Below, in pieces: positions 39,040 through 49,616 of a DNA stretch of 64,000 nt. The position numbers and the translations under genes are program-made. How positions within the stretch are numbered: position 1 is the first letter of the stretch; every line of letters begins with the position of its first letter. The notes under the pieces are model-generated. The model was not told the origin of the DNA, ran no database searches, and saw only the letters and a program-made list of their open reading frames with translations. Source of the stretch: Phoronis australis (taxonomy: Eukaryota > Phoronida > Phoronidae); the NCBI GenBank assembly GCA_002633005.1, contig NMRA01000415.1, forward strand, positions 60,001-124,000. The letters are read 5' to 3'.

Positions 39040-39390
39040 AAAAGCGAGGCCCTCTATATTAATATAGGGGGCCTCGCCGAAAGGCGGCCGAAGAGCGGGG
39101 CCTTCTATATTAATATAGAGGGCCCCGCCGAAAGGCGGCCCAAAAGCGGGGCCGCCTATATTAATATAGATGGCCCCGCTGAAAGTCGGCCGAATAGCGG
39201 GGCCATCTATATTAATATAGGGGCCCCGCTGAAAGTCGGCCGAAGAGCGCGCCGAAGAGCAGTGCCTTCTATATTAATATAGGGGCCCCGCCGAACGGCG
39301 GCCGAAGAGCGAGGTCCCCTATATAAATATAGGGGGCCTCGCCGAAAGGTGGTCAAAAAGCGGGGCGCTCTATTAATATAGACCTGACAG
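39040..39390. repeat. Tandem palindrome array, about 51-bp units, 6-7 copies
   Basis: Each unit has a long palindrome centred on CTATATTAATATAG with GC-rich arms (GCGGGGCC...GGCCCCGC), then a small hairpin GCCGAAAGGC (GNRA-type loop GAAA), then GGCCGAA. The units begin near 39040, 39090, 39141, 39192, 39254 and 39302, with a truncated one at 39357. Arm bases change in pairs: the first unit and the one near 39302 have GCGAGG with CCTCGC, while the three units at 39090-39241 have GCGGGG with CCCCGC. The array is flanked by AGAAAATTGAA on both sides (39018-39028 and 39389-39399). The open frames across it on both strands follow from a 51-nt unit and palindromy, not coding. Confidence 0.95.
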
Positions 39391-39775
39391 AAAATTGAAA
39401 ATGTCTCGAGTGCTCCGTAACAACCAATTTTCACCTCGAGCCAATATGCCACGCAGGCTCACCTCTAACCTGAGCTGACATTAAGCATCATGATGACTTT
39501 TGCTGAATGACTCCCACTTGTTTATTAATAATGTTGCAATTTGAACACTTGCTCGGATATGTGCGGGCGTCTCCCTGGTGAGTGCGTTACCAAATCCAGC
39601 CTAATCTCTTATCCCAACTGAACTCTGCTGCCAAGTGAGCAAACACCAAGCTGCCTCAAAAAAGACCCCAATAGCCCGTAGTAATCGCAGGCGCATACCA
39701 TGCAAAACATGAATTACTTTTCCCGGTCATGGGCCTGGCTAACGTACATTTATGTTGTACACTGACCACCATGAG

Positions 39776-40012
39776 CAGTGGCAGATCTACGATTTCAGTA
39801 AGGGGGGGTTTAGGATTGGAAAGAATCCGAGGCGCGTAGCGCCGAGGAGAAGGAAGGTCGCGAGAGGGTTTCCCTCCTCCCGTGTAAGATTTTTTGGGAT
39901 TTTTAGTAGCTAATTTCGTTTTTCTGGCGATTTTTTTTCCAGTTTTTATTTTTGATCCTGTCCCGAGGGGGGGGGTTTATACCCCCTGAACCCCCCTGTA
40001 GATTCGCCTCTG
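39776..40012. mobile_element. MITE, 237 bp, with TIRs and ATGAG target duplication
   Basis: The left end is CAGTGGCAGATCTAC and the right end reverse complemented is CAGAGGCGAATCTAC, a 15-bp imperfect inverted repeat. ATGAG flanks both sides (39771-39775 and 40013-40017), consistent with a 5-bp target duplication. G/C tracts lie inside both ends. The CAGTGGC start recalls hAT-type ends, but the target duplication seen is 5 rather than 8 bp. It lies downstream of the stop codon of the minus-strand gene, probably in its 3' UTR, and carries AATAAA on the minus strand at 39945-39950. Confidence 0.88.
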
Positions 40013-40072
40013 ATGAGTGTATACTAAGCACGTCCCCATTATTTGTAATTCTCTAGCTGCAAGACCAAGGGC

Positions 40073-42332
40073 TTATCCTAGATACAACACAAAATGACTG
40101 TTATCCACATTTACTGTAGATACCTCCAGGCTGTCTGGCTTATTTGTGTTGTGCTTAAATGGTGTCTTCAGATTATGATTCATCCTCTTCTGCCTCGCGT
40201 TTGGTGACACATACTTCAGTGATGGAGTCCCTGACCTGGACTGTGGCCTCAAGAGGGCGCTGGCGAGAAAACAGAAAAATGAAAGAAAACAAAACTGGGA
40301 GGAAATGACTTCACAGCTACCTTAGCCTTTTGTTGAAAATGTTTTGGACCATGCACATTTAAAACAGGTCTCAAATCAAGCAATTCTTATACAAATTAAG
40401 TCAGTGATTTCTAGGGATGACCTGGCAGGCGACTCGTGGGGAAGACCATGTTTGCTGCATAAATTGACCTGGCTGGTCAAGCCAGCTTAGTGACTGACAT
40501 CGAGTACAAGTTATGTAAATAACAGCTTTAAGCGAATGGTAGCCATGGAAACAAATAATGGCTGAATAACCCTTTCTAACAAAGCATGCTTGGAATTGAG
40601 TATTAGACACATTAATGAACAGTACAATGGTCAAGATGCTTTGATCACCTTAACAACCACCTTATGTAAAAGTGAAGTAGCCTAGAATCCAGGAAAAATA
40701 AAATATTCTGAACATACAAGACAATTAACAATAAATGAATTCACCGATAAAATAAACATCAGAAAAACCTACCTCATTTGGCGGCTGCCTGGTCTACTGG
40801 AGAACTGCTTGCTACTTTTCACTGTTTTTTTCTTGGCATCTCTGTGACGACCAGACAAGTCTATGTCTGTTCTTGCTCTAGCTCGCATCTGATCACGGAA
40901 CTCGGGAGCCACATCCAAACTCAGGAATGGCATATGCTGAAATATGGTCAAGTTGAAGTATGGTTCGAATTTTGAAACAGTTGTTTGACAGAGGGGCAAT
41001 TTTAGAGTGATGGGGACATAAGCCACTTACGGGAGTCTCTGAATTTGAGAACCTGTAATAAAATAAATGCCAATTGCTCAGCAGACAAACCTGGTTGATA
41101 TAATGCAGGAACCCTGTAAACGGCTATTACGGTGATGGGTGCAAAGTTCACAACACGAACACACCCCGCACCTGCAAAAACAATGGGGAACCACTTTTTC
41201 AAGATGTCCGGTTTTCAGCATGAGCCAAGTGCTCGGGAGTTGGGCACTAAGAAAGCTGCGGAATTGACACACACGTTTCATGCCGTGACTTAACAAGTAT
41301 TGTCACACTAGTAGTAAAATGCTAACTGTAAGGTTCATGGATCAACTTTCTGTAAGGAAGATAGGCCAGTACAAGATGGTGAACAATTTATGAACCAGGG
41401 AATGCACTATGGTTTGCTTAAACCTGTTTCTGAGATTTTCAAATAAGTTGAGTTCAATTTCATTGAAATTTGTTTGACTTTTTTGCAGATATGGCAGACA
41501 CCCAGAAAAAGCCAGATAAAAAAGAAAAGAATCATTTGAAAATTAGCCGGACACAAAATTAATGCTCCAAAATTTTGATGATTTTTCGACAAGAAATGAA
41601 AGATTTATCATTTTTCTTAAGGTCAGTTTGTGGCAAATTTTAGAAAAAAGCAATATTGGCCGTTCCAAATTCAAGAATCATTCACACTATTGAGACACAA
41701 GAAGACATTTTCAATAAGTTATTTCATGACTCTTGATACAAAACACAGTGTCGCATATTTAAAAATATGACAAACCTCAAAATCGCCAGTGTCCCAGTCT
41801 TTAGAATCAACTGCATTTTTGCTTGAAGTTTTGTGTCCTAAATTTAAGATTTTCCAAAACTGGACAATTCTTATGACAGATGTTTACAATGCCAGTATTA
41901 TTTCGTCATGCCTGAATTCCGTTTTGGCAAGATTAATCAAACTTATCCAATATTCAAGCTTTTTGGGCCTACCTTATTGATTCACTAACCTCGGAAAATC
42001 TTGTTGGCAATGGAATAGGTGATGTTCTATTTATAGAATTACTAGTAGCATGCATCATGACATGCAAACAGTATTTTGTCTGATCACTTTTGTAATGCAT
42101 TATAACTATAAATATACCTCATGAGGCTTAAGCGGTCTTGCCCTGGATCGTTTTCCGCCATAGTTGAAGAACGGCGAGTCATTTCGCCTCAGTACGGGAG
42201 AGCCAGCGACAGGGCGAGTGTTCCTGAGGAGGGGGATGTCAGCCTCCAGAATCATGTCTGGGTCCTCCTGCAAGAATTCTTGCCGTGACGATATTCCGAA
42301 CATTGCAGAGCTCGTCAGAAGTTGTCCAAGAT
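40073..42332 (-). CDS. Unidentified gene, last three exons (basic, Ser/Thr-Pro-rich C-terminus)
   Basis: Minus-strand exons are 42332-42118, 40936-40773 and 40259-40073, with phases matching at both joins (phase 0, then phase 2) and TAA at 40075-40073. Acceptors and donors read TTTCCCAG, GAG/GTATAT, ATATTTCAG, ATGAG/GTAGG and CTCGCCAG. The protein runs from DLGQLLTSSAMFGISS through EEDP-like acidic residues and SPVLRRNDSPFFNYGGKRSR. It continues with APEFRDQMRARARTDIDL, a Lys/Ser-rich stretch, and a tail with GTPSLKYVSPNARQKR and LKTPFK, several sites typical of proline-directed kinases. I do not recognise the family; a nuclear or cytoskeletal regulator is only a guess. The first exon here needs one base from an upstream exon that was not located. 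The two exons at 62657-61298 may belong to it. Confidence 0.7.
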
Positions 42333-42344
42333 CTGGGAAAAAAA

Positions 42345-42605
42345 AGTACAACTATTATTAAAATTTCTTGGTCTGTTTACACTGACCTCTTGCCTATTTA
42401 CATTTTCACAATGTTTCGGTCGGTCTATTATCCGGCCATCGTCAGGTGTTACTGCATTCTTAGAAGAATGAGCACGGATATGTGGTACACTCATCATGGT
42501 GTGATTTTTTAGATTATACATTGTCCGAGGAAGGACTTCAACCCACGACTTCTGAAACTACAGATTTATTTGAGTCCAGCACCTTAACCACTACACTATG
42601 GAGTT
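42345..42605 (-). mobile_element. tRNA-headed SINE-like element with hammerhead-like core
   Basis: Read on the minus strand, 42605-42520 looks like a tRNA head: TAGTGTAGTGGTTAAGGTG (A box), GCTGGACTCAAATAA (Leu-CAA-like anticodon arm), then GTGGGTTGAAGTCC (B box). The body follows, with CTGACGATGGCCGGATAATA then GACCGACCGAAACATTG (42445-42399). The tail runs to ACCAAGAAATTTTAATAATA. The acceptor stem does not pair, so this is not a functional tRNA gene. The same tail recurs at 50082-50124 (3 mismatches in 43 bases). The element sits in the intron directly upstream of the 42332 acceptor. Confidence 0.6.
42399..42445 (-). ncRNA. Hammerhead-ribozyme-like core (probably degenerate)
   Basis: On the minus strand the order is CTGACGA, then a stem II candidate (GGCCGG pairing with CCGACC, one C-A mismatch and one extra U), then GAAA. 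A perfect 5-bp stem III follows (ACATT with AATGT, loop GTGAA), then A at the cleavage position. This follows the hammerhead order CUGANGA - stem II - GAAA - stem III - UH known from Penelope-like elements. No stem I is evident: the bases before CTGA do not pair with those after the UH. It is most likely a relic or needs a partner copy. Confidence 0.4.
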
Positions 42606-43526
42606 ATCCATTTACTTAGAAGGAATTTTCATAATACTTAAACCTTCCTAAGTAGACTGGGCAAGGTGTCACTTGGTTGTTTGCTTGGCTGACTGAAGAC
42701 ATTGACTTGTACTTTCATGTTCTGGGCTTCCTTAATTTTTCTCTTGGTCCAACCTGGTTCACTGACAAGTATTCGGATGTTATTTCACTGGATGTCATGT
42801 TGTGCTACTCCTGATGATGTATAGCCCTCTCTACAACACCTCTTATGTTCAGCAATTCTCATCTCCAGTGGTCTGTTTCACCGATATACGATTCACCACT
42901 TAGATCAAGAGAACGGTTTTAGAAAGTCAAAGAGAAACTCTGTGCAATTTGAAGTATATATTTCATTATTTCTTAAAGCAGTAGCTCTAAGGTCAACCAT
43001 ATGTTTTACAGATAGTCTGGAATAAAGTATATTCCATTCTATTCTAAACCCATGTCCGCCATAAAAGCCAACGTTGATTAAGACCTGAATTATCTTTATG
43101 AAATAAGTCTCCACCTGGGCAACTGCTCAGTCAAAATTGATGTGATTTCTGGGCTTGAAAAGAGCTGGGTGCGGGACGGTGCATCATAGTTTCTCACAAT
43201 ACTTCCTCCATATGTCGATATAATTTAAATCCATATGACCTGGATACGTAAGCACTCATTGTTGTCAATCTCAGTTCTGATAACTGTTAAAAACCTATAC
43301 ATTTGGAATTTGCAGTAGCTTCAGTTTGACACAGGCATCACCACAGGCTAACCAGCCTGTGCCAAGTTGTAGTGTGCCAAATCAGTTTGACGCAGGCATG
43401 CAGCTCGGGCTGCAACAACCCAAGTTAGATCCAAAGAAGGTGGTTGTTAAACAAACACAGCAATGCCAATGAAGGTTGTTAATTGTGCAGCCACTTCAAA
43501 ACTCATGCACACACTCCCACTCCAGA
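42606..43526. other. Upstream intron or intergenic DNA, no supported feature
   Basis: A short local repeat, CAGTTTGAC(A/G)CAGGCAT, occurs at about 43322 and 43383. Nothing else was recognised. Confidence 0.45.
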
Positions 43527-43604
43527 TGTAGAAAATTTCGTGATGACTGAGACTTGAACCCAGGTTGCACGAGAGACAGTCAAGCATCTAAACCATTCGG
43601 CCAA
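43527..43604 (-). mobile_element. tRNA-derived SINE head (copy 1)
   Basis: On the minus strand it starts TTGGCCGAATGGTTTAGATG (A box TGGCCGAATGG), followed by the B box GGGTTCAAGTCTC and the tail CATCACGAAATTTTCTACAT. It matches 44824-44901 with few changes. No acceptor-stem pairing, so it is a SINE, not a tRNA gene. Confidence 0.8.
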
Positions 43605-43851
43605 GAGGCAATTGCCGCTTGTCAAGCGGCTTAGAGAGGCTTTATCTGACTGTATGTGTTGTGACAACCGGAAGTCACGCTTCACAACACTGCTCCCCCT
43701 TCCACGGAACAGGTGCGCTCCCTGGCTTTTAGATCTCAGCAACACCCTAGCGTCCTGGAATTCGACCTCAGCAATGCTTTCTTTGTGTTCTGAATCCACC
43801 AGTACCAGGTCGCCCCATCTCCATCCGCTGCTTTACATATCAGGGTTAGTC

Positions 43852-44796
43852 GTAGGCAATGACTATCACCTCTGTTGGCCCGAAGCAGAGGCGATGTAGA
43901 GGCTATAGGCGCTCTGTACGCCGGAAGCTTTTCGGCGAATTATGCCTCGCACCGACTAAACCATCAAAGTCACGTTGTTATAAATACCTTTTGCGCATAG
44001 AGGAACACCTTAGGAGGTTGTCGATGTGTTTAAGTTCTTCCAACTCGAACAAATACTCCCGTTATGAAACTTTTTCTTCGAGCAGTCCCTATTTCAGTTC
44101 CCAAAATCGTGAAATCAAAATTTTCATTTTTTAACCAGGCCGAAGGTCAGAAGTTGCGATCCTACCGGCGAACTTTGAAAGCTGAAGTTCCCGCCCTTTG
44201 CGTACGTGCTGCCGGGAACCAGCCGTGCATTTGCCTTGTTGTTAAACATTAAAATGTCAAATATGTGCACAAAGACTTTTAAATGTCATATCAACAGCAT
44301 TTATTTTTATCAAATACAAACAATAATTCATTGAAATACAAACAGTTTCAAGTAACGCCAATTAAAGACAAGTATAAGTGGTGGCATTTTGGAAACGAAC
44401 ATTTGACTGACAAGACCGCAATGGCTCACCTTTGGCCTATTTAAAAATTATTGAGGTTATGAAGTCACATCACCTAGCCAGCGCGGTAAAAGTTGGAGCG
44501 TGCGCAGTACAAAAATTTTGATTTCACGATTTTGGGAACTGAAATAGGGACTGCTTGAAGAAAAAGTTTCATAACGGGAGTATTTGTTCGAGTTGGATTG
44601 GAAGAACTTAAACACATCGACAACCTCCTAAGGTGTTCCTCTATGCGCAAAAGGTATTTATAACAACATGACTTTGATGGTTTAGTCAGTGCAAGGCATA
44701 ATTCGCCTAAAAGCTTCCGGCGTACAGAGTGCCTATAGCCTCTACATCGCCTCTGCTTCGGGCCAACAGAGGCGATGGTCATTGCCTAGGTTAGTC
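43852..44796. mobile_element. Foldback element, inverted arms of about 280 bp
   Basis: The left arm (43852-44124) and right arm (44510-44796, inverted) are nearly identical over about 275 bases, e.g. GGCCCGAAGCAGAGGCGATG and GGAGGTTGTCGATGTGTTTA. They are separated by a unique spacer of about 385 bases. On the minus strand the right arm continues directly from the tRNA head at 44901-44824, so the arms look like the body of that SINE family. The left arm would then be an inverted second copy without a head. Each arm contains a small stem (GCCTCTG...CAGAGGC). Frames within the arms are not conserved as coding. Confidence 0.85.
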
Positions 44797-44823
44797 GTGG
44801 ATTTTTCGTTAGTTGGGCGCCAA

Positions 44824-44901
44824 TGTAGAAAATTTCGTGATGACCCAGACTTGAACCCGGGATGCACGAGTGACAGTGAAGCATCTAAACCATTCGGCCA
44901 A
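44824..44901 (-). mobile_element. tRNA-derived SINE head (copy 2)
   Basis: Same family and orientation as 43527-43604. A box TGGCCGAATGG, B box GGGTTCAAGTCTG, then GTCATCACGAAATTTTCTAC. On the minus strand it leads after 27 bases into the right arm of the foldback element. Confidence 0.8.
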
Positions 44902-47900
44902 TTCTCTATGAGAGCAGAGACTGACACAGCTGTGTACAAAACAGTGCAGAAAATAACCTTGCTTATTCATTGCTGAGTTTGACTAGAGTCAGTAAAACAA
45001 GAACAAGGCCAATTTTTCATGATTTGTAGGCCAATACACTCTGTCCAGTGCAAACACTGCAAAGAAACCACTCGTGTTCATGAAGGTGAAACGATTAATT
45101 TTAAATCAGACAAATTTCAGAAACCATACCTGAATAATAGCCCACTTAAAAAACAAATATGCCCGGTCATGAGCGAAAACGGCACGGATTTACACAGTTG
45201 TCAACCATATTGTTTATGGACGAACTACACCAACCACCTGTTAAGGATATTAATGCGCTAAGTAAATAACACTAAAACAGGTACCAATTTTAGCACACAT
45301 CTAATTAACACAGTGCCAAGAAACTACAATTTATTATCTAGAATAAAGTTTTAAATTTGAGGACTTGTAGAGTATAATTGTCACAAAAACACAACTGATA
45401 AACTAATGAAAAACAATATATTCATTCGCGTAGCCTCGCTTTGACAATCTCAAAATAAACTGAGAAGTACTCAAATGGAACTGTAAGGCAGTTGGAAGCA
45501 AAATTCTAATGGGCACACATGGTAATGTCTTTGTAGAGTTATCATCAGATACCATTCTGTGTGCATAGACGACTAATAAATGTTTCATCGGTGTTTGCAG
45601 TCGGTGAAGCTCAAAGATGTCGCTCTGGTTGTGTCGCCAGAGATCGTCTGCTCTTGTTGTGTACGGGGCCCTTAGGCCTAGGTCTTGTAACGGGATTTTC
45701 TCTTTTTTGGTTTCAATCTCCTCTTAATTATGTGGTTTTCAGTTTCCTTAGGTTATCGTTATTTTGGTTTCATTCATGCAAACACGTTTGTTTTAGTTAA
45801 ATTTTACAACCCAAAAATATTTCTGTAAGCCTACTTTTTTGTAGAACGACACATCACCTGGAAAATTTTCCTAATTTTTTGTCAGTGATCACTTATTCCA
45901 AGCCCTAATTATCAGATCAATTGCTCAACTCCTTACTGCGGTGGCTCTCCAGCCGGCACCATCATCTGCGAACTCCGAGTTCAGAAGGCGATTTTTTTTT
46001 AATAAAGTCGCTGAATCGTTTGGAACTTTAGTGGGCTGAGCGACGTTCAACTGGCGCGAGGCCGGCCCCGGGAGCGGAGGGTTAGCCTCAGTTGGTGCAA
46101 AACTGTAGGCCTATATTTTTCATAAAGCTAGCTGGCTGGCTGGGGATTTAGCAACGATTTCCTTCAAAACGCTAGGACCCCGCTAAAAAGCAAGATTTCG
46201 CGAGATTACGTGATATGTTGCCATGTATTTTAATGAGAACACATGGCTTTGACTTAGCGAGGTCGATCCTAGCCATGACTAATTCTAAGCTATCATTTAG
46301 GGTTTTGTTACAAACGCCTTGGCGGCAAGCCTGGACGGAGCCGGGACTAACCTGTCCTCGATTCGACTCGCTGCTTATAGCCGTGGCGGTGCTGAAGAAA
46401 ACCTATTCGCTAATTGATCGTATAATGCCTCGATTTTAAAAAAATTAAGTCGGACGATGCAGAATTTACTTTTCAACAGCCATGGGGTCTGTTGCCTTTA
46501 TTGTTTGTTTTTTTTGAGTTTGACACTCGTAGGCTAGACAGATGTGTTGACCGCAATTATCTCATCCAGCACGTTCAGCCAATCATCATAAATAGCGCCC
46601 CGTGGCTCCCTTCAATCTGTGACGGCACCACCTAGCCATTGATGTTCCGAGGACTTTGCTGGATACTCTGTGGTAAACGGTGCACGCTTTCTCGTCCTCT
46701 TACCGATAAATCTTGTTAGCTGAGGGCAGGATTTGCCTAACGCGTCACTGACGCTACTGACAGACACTGGTCTCTGAATATTCCGAATCAGATTTGAGAA
46801 TTTTTCTACTTCCCCGAAAATTTCAGAGACAAATCGGAAAGGCGGGTTTTGCGAAAAGTTCGACAGTTTGGGTGGCTTGCTGCTGTAGCAGGTCTCTGGT
46901 TATGATCCTCAGTGGCCCTGAATGCAACGGAAAAGTAGCACCATGTCGTCTTTATTGTGCAACGATGGTCTCTTTTTTGCCACTGAATAGCGATCTGACA
47001 TAGTAGCCTAGAGAAACCCGATTGCCTTCCACGTTCTTCATCGCTTGGGTTGGCAGGAGTTTGTATGTACGTCAGGTATGGCGTTTTTCAGACTCAAGGT
47101 GGCCCTAGGCCGATCATTCTTAACTTACGACAACATTGGCTTAATTACTACGCGAACTCGATAAAACTAGTAGATTTGTGAATGGCAATCATTCATACCT
47201 TTGTATACATGTACTCGTAGGTTACTTCCGCGAATCACCTACACTACGTTTGGAACTTACAGTTTAGAAATTTAGTTTTATTTCGGTGATCATGATCATC
47301 AGTGAAATAAATATTTTTTCTGATGATTATGCTGGTACACGATTACGTTGAAGTTCTCAGGAAACAAATCAAAACCTGCGCTTTTCCGCCGCATTACAGT
47401 AGGTGGGTGAGTTCCGAGTCGAATTTCTCCGCCGAGTGATCTCCAAATACTGTGGTTGGAAAAGTCTGAGCATGTACTGTCCTGCACCTTCACCGCTTGA
47501 CCCGTGTATCCTCATGTATCACGATGCCGTGGCTACCCTGGGACACGCACATTACGAATGCCAAAAGACGTCCAATGTCGACATAAGAATGATGCTGAAA
47601 AGCATGACCCACGTGAGTAACGTTTGTCCATTCTTGGATTGTGCAATTGATTTTATTATCGACATAGTGGAACACGAAACCCATTTTCCCCGCCGAGTTT
47701 GCGTCACTCGCTGAATTCCTGTGTTGAGTTCGATAAGGCTAGGACCTCGCGAAAACGGCGAGACTTCGTGAGATATCCCTGTGTATTTAAATGGGTGCAC
47801 GTGATTATAGCAAGATTTGTCTCGGCGAGACAATACAATGAACTCTACCCTTAGATCACTTTTCAGACTCCTTCACGCACTCAAGTTATTTGTCAACATT

Positions 47901-48267
47901 TCCGTACGTGTATTTTTTGGTCTACCCTATCGCAGCGTCTCTTAACATGTATGTACTTTTCATTTTTTTCACAAAAACTCGGAGCGTACCTCCGTGGCGA
48001 GAAATGTCCGTGCGCTTCCACTGGAACTTTATTCCGCAATCACTTGCCCTCCCGCGCTCCCTCTTGAACAGTTTACATGAGTGAGTGTACCAAGTCTTAT
48101 CATCCCATTAGTTTAGTCCTTTGCCGACTTTAAAAAATCTAAGATGATTGAACCGTATTCATTTTTGCTGAAAATGAGAAGGAGGTTTTCCCACAATTTA
48201 ACCTTCTGAAAAATTATCAGTATAGACCGTATTGTGCGGTAACGCTACTGTTTTCTTATTACTTCAG
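44902..48267. other. Intergenic, dispersed repeat fragments only
   Basis: 46167-46285 and 47728-47830 share a dispersed repeat (GCTAGGACC.CGC, CGAGATT..GTGATAT, TGTATTT.AATG) that is also present inverted at 37915-38005. A minus-strand frame near 46870-46620 stays open for about 75 codons (start RFVSEIFGEVEKFSNLIRN) with no recognised family. No gene is supported; 5' exons of the AAA gene may lie here. Confidence 0.4.
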
Positions 48268-48432
48268 GGCACTTTATTGGCAGAGCAAATCAAAACCCTC
48301 GACAGTGACCCAGTGAGGTTAGCAGCCCTTGATCAACTAGTCATTACTTTGAAAAATTTGTCTAAGACACTGTCACGAAAAATCAAGCAGTTGGACGAAT
48401 CTATTGTTAAATGTGGAAGCGTAGGCACACAG
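48268..48432 (+). CDS. Probable exon, helical segment upstream of the AAA domain
   Basis: A 165-nt phase 0 exon between acceptor TTACTTCAG and donor ACACAG/GTAGGT. Only one frame is open (55 codons). It encodes a predicted helical, Leu/Lys-rich segment, LAALDQLVITLKNLSKTLSR and KIKQLDESIVKCG, compatible with a coiled coil or helical bundle. VPS4 proteins carry an N-terminal three-helix MIT domain here, but I see no clear MIT signature. Its phase does not match the AAA exon at 49617 directly, so a bridging exon is missing or it belongs elsewhere. Confidence 0.5.
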
Positions 48433-49616
48433 GTAGGTGATTTTTTCTTAATTTACTTGCGCGGGTGATGTTGCCGGTTCTTTGCGGTAAACTGTATTGT
48501 TTGCTAATTTATTGAAGCAGAGTATTGACTGCATGTCCACGCGAGAGACTACGTACCGTTTAGTGAGCCGCGAGAGCGCTTGATTCTCAGAAAGGAACAC
48601 TAAAATCTTCAGTATTTCAGCCGAGTAATTTTATTTGACGATGATGTTGCGATAACCCAGTTAAACTCTCGTACTTTGGTCAGTAAAATATGTCTAGTTA
48701 CACAATATTTTTTTTAAAATTTTATACCTTTTCGCCTTTTCCTGTCCTATAGCTTGTTGTGTTGTGATGTGAAAAGGATTCCTCCACTTGAAATGTAACC
48801 ATTTTATAAATCAGGCATGCCTTAATCAGGCAGTAAATTTTGCTCTTCTCGACTCGAGCAGTTGCAGTGTACAGCACATGTTTTTAAGTGGTTATTTTAA
48901 AAACATTCAAACCACGCGTATGCTTTAGACTTTGTCTACTGCATGCTTACTTAAATCCTTGAAGGGAAACATTTTGCTTGTGCCATCTTCATCTCTCAAA
49001 AGTTTGTAGTAGATTTGAAGATCACGATGTAGTCTATATAGCTACAAACGTTGAAAAACCCAAGGCGATTTAGTTGACGACTGTCGAGTGGAAAAGACTC
49101 CTCATCTCCAAATGCAATATTGTTGTATCCTCTCTGTGGTACGCCGGGAATTTCAAAATGTTTAAGTTGAACAGTGCGCCTATTTCTCAGGCGCCTGGCG
49201 CGTTAAAACTTGATGGAACGTGATCACATTTTTACGCTGCAGTTTAATTGGAAACCTAATCCAGTCATTGGTATTGGCATAAGCCTCCGTTTAGACACAC
49301 GTCGTAAATTTGCTATATTTTAGTAGAACAGACCCAGGCCATGCTGTCTACTTCTGCAATAGCTATATTGGGTGAAATAGGCAAAATAGGGCACCCTTTT
49401 AAGTTCAACAAGAACGAAACGGCGCAGTGTCAAGGGATTTGCTCTAAATCTTCTTCTATTACACTTAGTTCTAGTTGGCAAAGGAATTTACTAGCGTACA
49501 GAATTCTTGAAGTGAGATGGTTCTAATTTAGCCCATCATCGAGATTAACCCTGATTTTCATGGCCTAACGCTGGGTACAATTAAAAACTTTGCATTTGTT
49601 TGCTAGTGCTTTGCAG

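Noticed and set aside
39040-39390. CRISPR-like array
   Set aside because: There are no unique spacers; the whole unit repeats, and the surrounding genome is eukaryotic.
39031-39452. Open frames on both strands encoding periodic YINI-type repeats
   Set aside because: They arise from a 51-nt palindromic unit divisible by three; both strands are equally open and there is no start context or splice site.
43527-43604. Functional tRNA gene
   Set aside because: A and B boxes are good but the acceptor stem does not pair, and the copy at 44824 shares the same non-tRNA 3' sequence, so it is a SINE.
45590-45665. Candidate exon after TTTGCAG
   Set aside because: The frame ends at a TAG after about 24 codons without a good donor and shows no relation to the ATPase.
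49332-49375. Possible bridging exon (TQAMLSTSAIAIL) between 48432 and 49617
   Set aside because: The phases could be forced to fit using an alternative acceptor at 49607, but the upstream polypyrimidine tract is poor and the donor weak; too speculative to annotate.
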